From Vannielia litorea (GTDB taxonomy: Bacteria > Pseudomonadota > Alphaproteobacteria > Rhodobacterales > Rhodobacteraceae), in the NCBI RefSeq assembly GCF_018424695.1, contig NZ_QTNQ01000003.1, positions 51,225 through 115,224 on the forward strand: a stretch of DNA of 64,000 bases, in the 5' to 3' direction. The notes under the pieces were generated by a model that was not told the DNA's origin, did not search any database, and saw only the letters and a list, made by a program, of their open reading frames with translations. The position numbers and the translations under genes are program-made. Within the stretch, counting starts at the first letter, position 1. Each line of letters starts with the position of its first letter. Shown here one piece after another: positions 61,978 through 64,000 of this stretch.

Positions 61978-62577
61978 ATGGAATTGAGCCATGTAACCTT
62001 TCAGGGTCCGCCGTTAGATGACCATGAGCTCTTGGAGCAATTGCCAGAGAGCCTTGCGGGGCTTCTCGACTCGTTAAACGGCTTCATTCAGTTTGGTGGT
62101 GGTCTGCACGTTCGCGGCGCTTGTGCCGGGCCCGAGTGGCACTCTCTGCGTCGGGCCTGGCTGGGACCCAGATCGATCAGTGATCTATTTTCGACTGTAG
62201 ACCAATCTTGGATCCCGTTCGCTGAAGACTGTGTCGGCGACCAATTTCTCCTGCGCAGCCAAGAGGTTCTCCGCCTTTCAGCTGAAACTGGTGAGGTCGA
62301 TGCTACAGGTTTGTCAGTTGGGGATTTCATCAGAAGCGCAAACTCCAACCCGATCGACTTCCTATCCATGGAGCCCCTTCTGCAATTCCAAGAAGAACAT
62401 GGCAGTTTGGCGGATGGACAATTGATCCATGCTTATCCACCATTCTGCACAAAGGAAGCTGCACAGGGTGTTTCCCTAAGAGCGGTGCCCGCATGGGAAC
62501 TGCACGAGTTTCACTCAGATCTCGCCAAGGCGCTGCCTGGAGTTGGCGGTGGGTTGCGGATCGAAGTCCGCGATTGA
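61978..62577 (+). CDS. SMI1/KNR4 (SUKH)-like protein
   Basis: 199 residues. LPESLAGLLDSLNGFIQFGG, WIPFAEDCVGDQFLLRSQEV and LRLSAETGEVDATGLSVGDF fit the SUKH/SMI1-KNR4 fold, often the immunity protein of contact-dependent or polymorphic toxins. The base composition is visibly lower in GC than the neighbours, with more A/T at third positions, which suggests recent transfer. A TTGACA (61915-61920) lies upstream. No toxin gene is adjacent. Confidence 0.75.
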   Translation: MELSHVTFQGPPLDDHELLEQLPESLAGLLDSLNGFIQFGGGLHVRGACAGPEWHSLRRAWLGPRSISDLFSTVDQSWIPFAEDCVGDQFLLRSQEVLRLSAETGEVDATGLSVGDFIRSANSNPIDFLSMEPLLQFQEEHGSLADGQLIHAYPPFCTKEAAQGVSLRAVPAWELHEFHSDLAKALPGVGGGLRIEVRD

Positions 62578-62734
62578 AGCGATTTTGCATACGGCAGCTT
62601 CGTCCCGCAAACCAATCCCTTGCGTCATAGTGAGCGCCAACTCTGTTTGATGCTGAAGGTGCGTCTCCAGAGACAGATGCCAGTCTACGACTGCGGGGTT
62701 GCCGAGCGGGAGGGGGGATGCGTCAGGCGTTGAG
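62578..62734. other. Lower-GC stretch without a gene
   Basis: The 157 bp after the SUKH gene share its lower GC content. I see no open frame with a start and no RNA. Probably the remainder of the transferred segment. Confidence 0.4.
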
Positions 62735-62766
62735 ATGAAGAAAGGCCGGGCGCTGGGCCCGGCCTT
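62735..62766 (-). terminator. Terminator of acsA
   Basis: 10-bp stem AAGGCCGGGC / GCCCGGCCTT (5-nt loop). On the minus strand a T-rich run (TTTCTTC) follows. It lies 34 bp after the acsA stop. Confidence 0.82.
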
Positions 62767-62799
62767 CTTGTGTTTGGGGTGGTGGCCAGATTGCCCACC

Positions 62800-64000
62800 C
62801 TACTTGTTGGCGCGGTTCTCGATGAGGTCGTCGACCACGGAAGGGTCCGCCAGGGTGGAGGTGTCGCCGAGGGCGCCGTAGTCGTTTTCGGCGATCTTGC
62901 GCAGGATGCGGCGCATGATCTTGCCGGAGCGGGTTTTTGGCAGGCCGGGGGCCCATTGGATGAGGTCGGGCGAAGCGATGGGGCCGATCTCGGTGCGGAC
63001 CCAGGTGCGGAGTTCCTTCTTGAGCTCCTCCGAGGGCTCCTCGCCGTTCATCAGGGTGACGTAGCAGTAGATGCCCTGGCCCTTGATCTCGTGCGGATAG
63101 CCCACCACGGCGGCCTCGGCCACCTTGGCGTGGGCGACAAGCGCGCTTTCGACCTCGGCGGTGCCCATGCGGTGGCCCGAGACGTTGATGACATCATCGA
63201 CGCGGCCGGTGATCCAGTAGTCGCCATCGGCATCGCGGCGGCAGCCGTCGCCGGAGAAATAGTAGCCCTTGTAGTCGGAGAAGTAGGTTTTCTCGAAGCG
63301 GTCATGGTCGCCCCAGACGGTGCGCATCTGGCCCGGCCAGCTGTCCTTGATGGCCAGCACGCCCTCTGTGGGGCTTTCGTGGATTTCTTCGCCGCTCGTT
63401 GGCTCCAGCACCACGGGTTGCACCCCGAAGAAGGGCTTCATCGCGGCGCCGGGCTTGGTGGCGTGCGCGCCGGGCAGGGGGGTCATCATGTGGCCGCCCG
63501 TTTCGGTTTGCCACCAGGTGTCGACGATGGGGCATTTGCCCTTGCCGACCACGTCGTTGTACCAGTTCCAGGCCTCGGGATTGATCGGCTCACCGACGGT
63601 GCCGAGGAGCTTGAGGCTGCTCAGGTCGCACTTGGTCACGTAGTCGTCGCCCTGGCCCATCAGCGCGCGGATGGCGGTGGGGGCGGTGTAGAACTGGGCG
63701 ACCTTGTGCTTCTCGACCACTTCCCAGAAGCGCGAGGCATTGGGATAGGTGGGCACACCCTCAAACATCAGCGTGGTCGCGCCGTTCGCGAGCGGGCCGT
63801 AGACGATGTAGGTGTGGCCGGTGACCCAGCCGACATCCGCCGTGCACCAGTAGATGTCGCCCTCGTGGTAATCGAAGCTGACCTCATGGGTGAGCGCGGC
63901 GTAGGTGAGGTAGCCGCCGGTGGTGTGCACCACGCCCTTGGGTTTGCCCGTGGAGCCGGAGGTGTAGAGGATGAAGAGCGGGTCTTCGGCGTTCATGGGG
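62800..64000 (-). CDS. acsA: Acetyl-CoA synthetase (partial, C-terminal part)
   Basis: About 400 C-terminal residues; the gene runs past the window edge. The AMP-binding motif [19 protein letters not shown], the adenylate-binding region [19 protein letters not shown] and the hinge [20 protein letters not shown] identify it. It also has the acetylation-site Lys in [20 protein letters not shown], which protein acetylases silence in many bacteria. It makes acetyl-CoA from acetate. The in-frame ATG at 63996 is internal, not the true start. Confidence 0.95.
   Translation of the reverse strand, partial: PMNAEDPLFILYTSGSTGKPKGVVHTTGGYLTYAALTHEVSFDYHEGDIYWCTADVGWVTGHTYIVYGPLANGATTLMFEGVPTYPNASRFWEVVEKHKVAQFYTAPTAIRALMGQGDDYVTKCDLSSLKLLGTVGEPINPEAWNWYNDVVGKGKCPIVDTWWQTETGGHMMTPLPGAHATKPGAAMKPFFGVQPVVLEPTSGEEIHESPTEGVLAIKDSWPGQMRTVWGDHDRFEKTYFSDYKGYYFSGDGCRRDADGDYWITGRVDDVINVSGHRMGTAEVESALVAHAKVAEAAVVGYPHEIKGQGIYCYVTLMNGEEPSEELKKELRTWVRTEIGPIASPDLIQWAPGLPKTRSGKIMRRILRKIAENDYGALGDTSTLADPSVVDDLIENRANK

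Overview
The window is a GC-rich stretch of a bacterial chromosome. It looks like a Rhodobacterales (roseobacter-type) alphaproteobacterium. The reasons are an NDUFA12-family complex I subunit, the mlaD-DUF2155 / aat-accC-accB arrangement, CarD, a SUV3-like helicase followed by an S4 protein and FdxA, an RTX protein with a Hint domain, and an FeS-type photolyase. I cannot assign a genus. There is no rRNA, IS element, CRISPR array or phage module. I see one tRNA gene (Tyr).

Layout. 1-13 kb is mostly housekeeping: DegP protease, alpha/beta hydrolase plus SCP2 protein, TPR protein, helicase, S4 protein, ferredoxin, CarD, a K+/H+ antiporter, an Lrp regulator divergent from 4-hydroxyphenylpyruvate dioxygenase, and KdsA. 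13-18.7 kb holds two very large genes: an RTX/Hint protein, and a 1048-residue inner-membrane protein that seems to join a GspL/PilM-like cytoplasmic domain to a GspC/PilP-like periplasmic domain. 18.9-26.6 kb is mixed accessory metabolism: MetY, DUF1330/DUF2239, a GIY-YIG protein, a glycosyltransferase-like protein, and a translationally coupled set of glyoxalase I, FeS photolyase and an aldehyde dehydrogenase.

26.8-36.4 kb is a complete protocatechuate 4,5-cleavage (meta) island. Two divergent arms flank a LysR regulator that carries two HTH domains. The left arm encodes LigA-LigB (pair 1), LigI, GalD, LigK and GalB. The right arm encodes a DUF1932 dehydrogenase, a second LigA-LigB pair and LigC. 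Together they can take protocatechuate through CHMS, PDC, oxalomesaconate and CHA to pyruvate plus oxaloacetate. 36.7-44.4 kb returns to core genes: ManC, tRNA-Tyr, RlmB, a YHS protein, a possible small RNA, a CoA-binding protein, NDUFA12, MlaD, DUF2155, Aat, AccC and AccB.

44.5-56.2 kb is a reductive pyrimidine-degradation locus: PreT-PreA dihydropyrimidine dehydrogenase, a RutR-type repressor with a clear RutR-like box, an M20 amidohydrolase, dihydropyrimidinase and a four-gene ABC importer. A small lipoprotein and a GH114-family protein sit inside it. 56.2-64 kb holds a GIY-YIG-like protein, a coiled-coil protein, an orphan sugar-type ABC permease pair, a Nudix hydrolase, a PiT phosphate transporter, YtoQ, a lower-GC SUKH-type gene, and the 3' part of acetyl-CoA synthetase, which is cut by the window edge.

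Most unusual observations: (i) three perfectly contiguous 11-bp direct repeats (CAACCCATGCA type) occur in the same orientation upstream of galD and of the pyrimidine ABC permease, 23 kb apart; (ii) the tandem-HTH LysR protein between two LigAB pairs; (iii) the GspL/PilM-like plus PilP/GspC-like fusion; (iv) the DUF2239 / GIY-YIG divergent pair around a palindrome.
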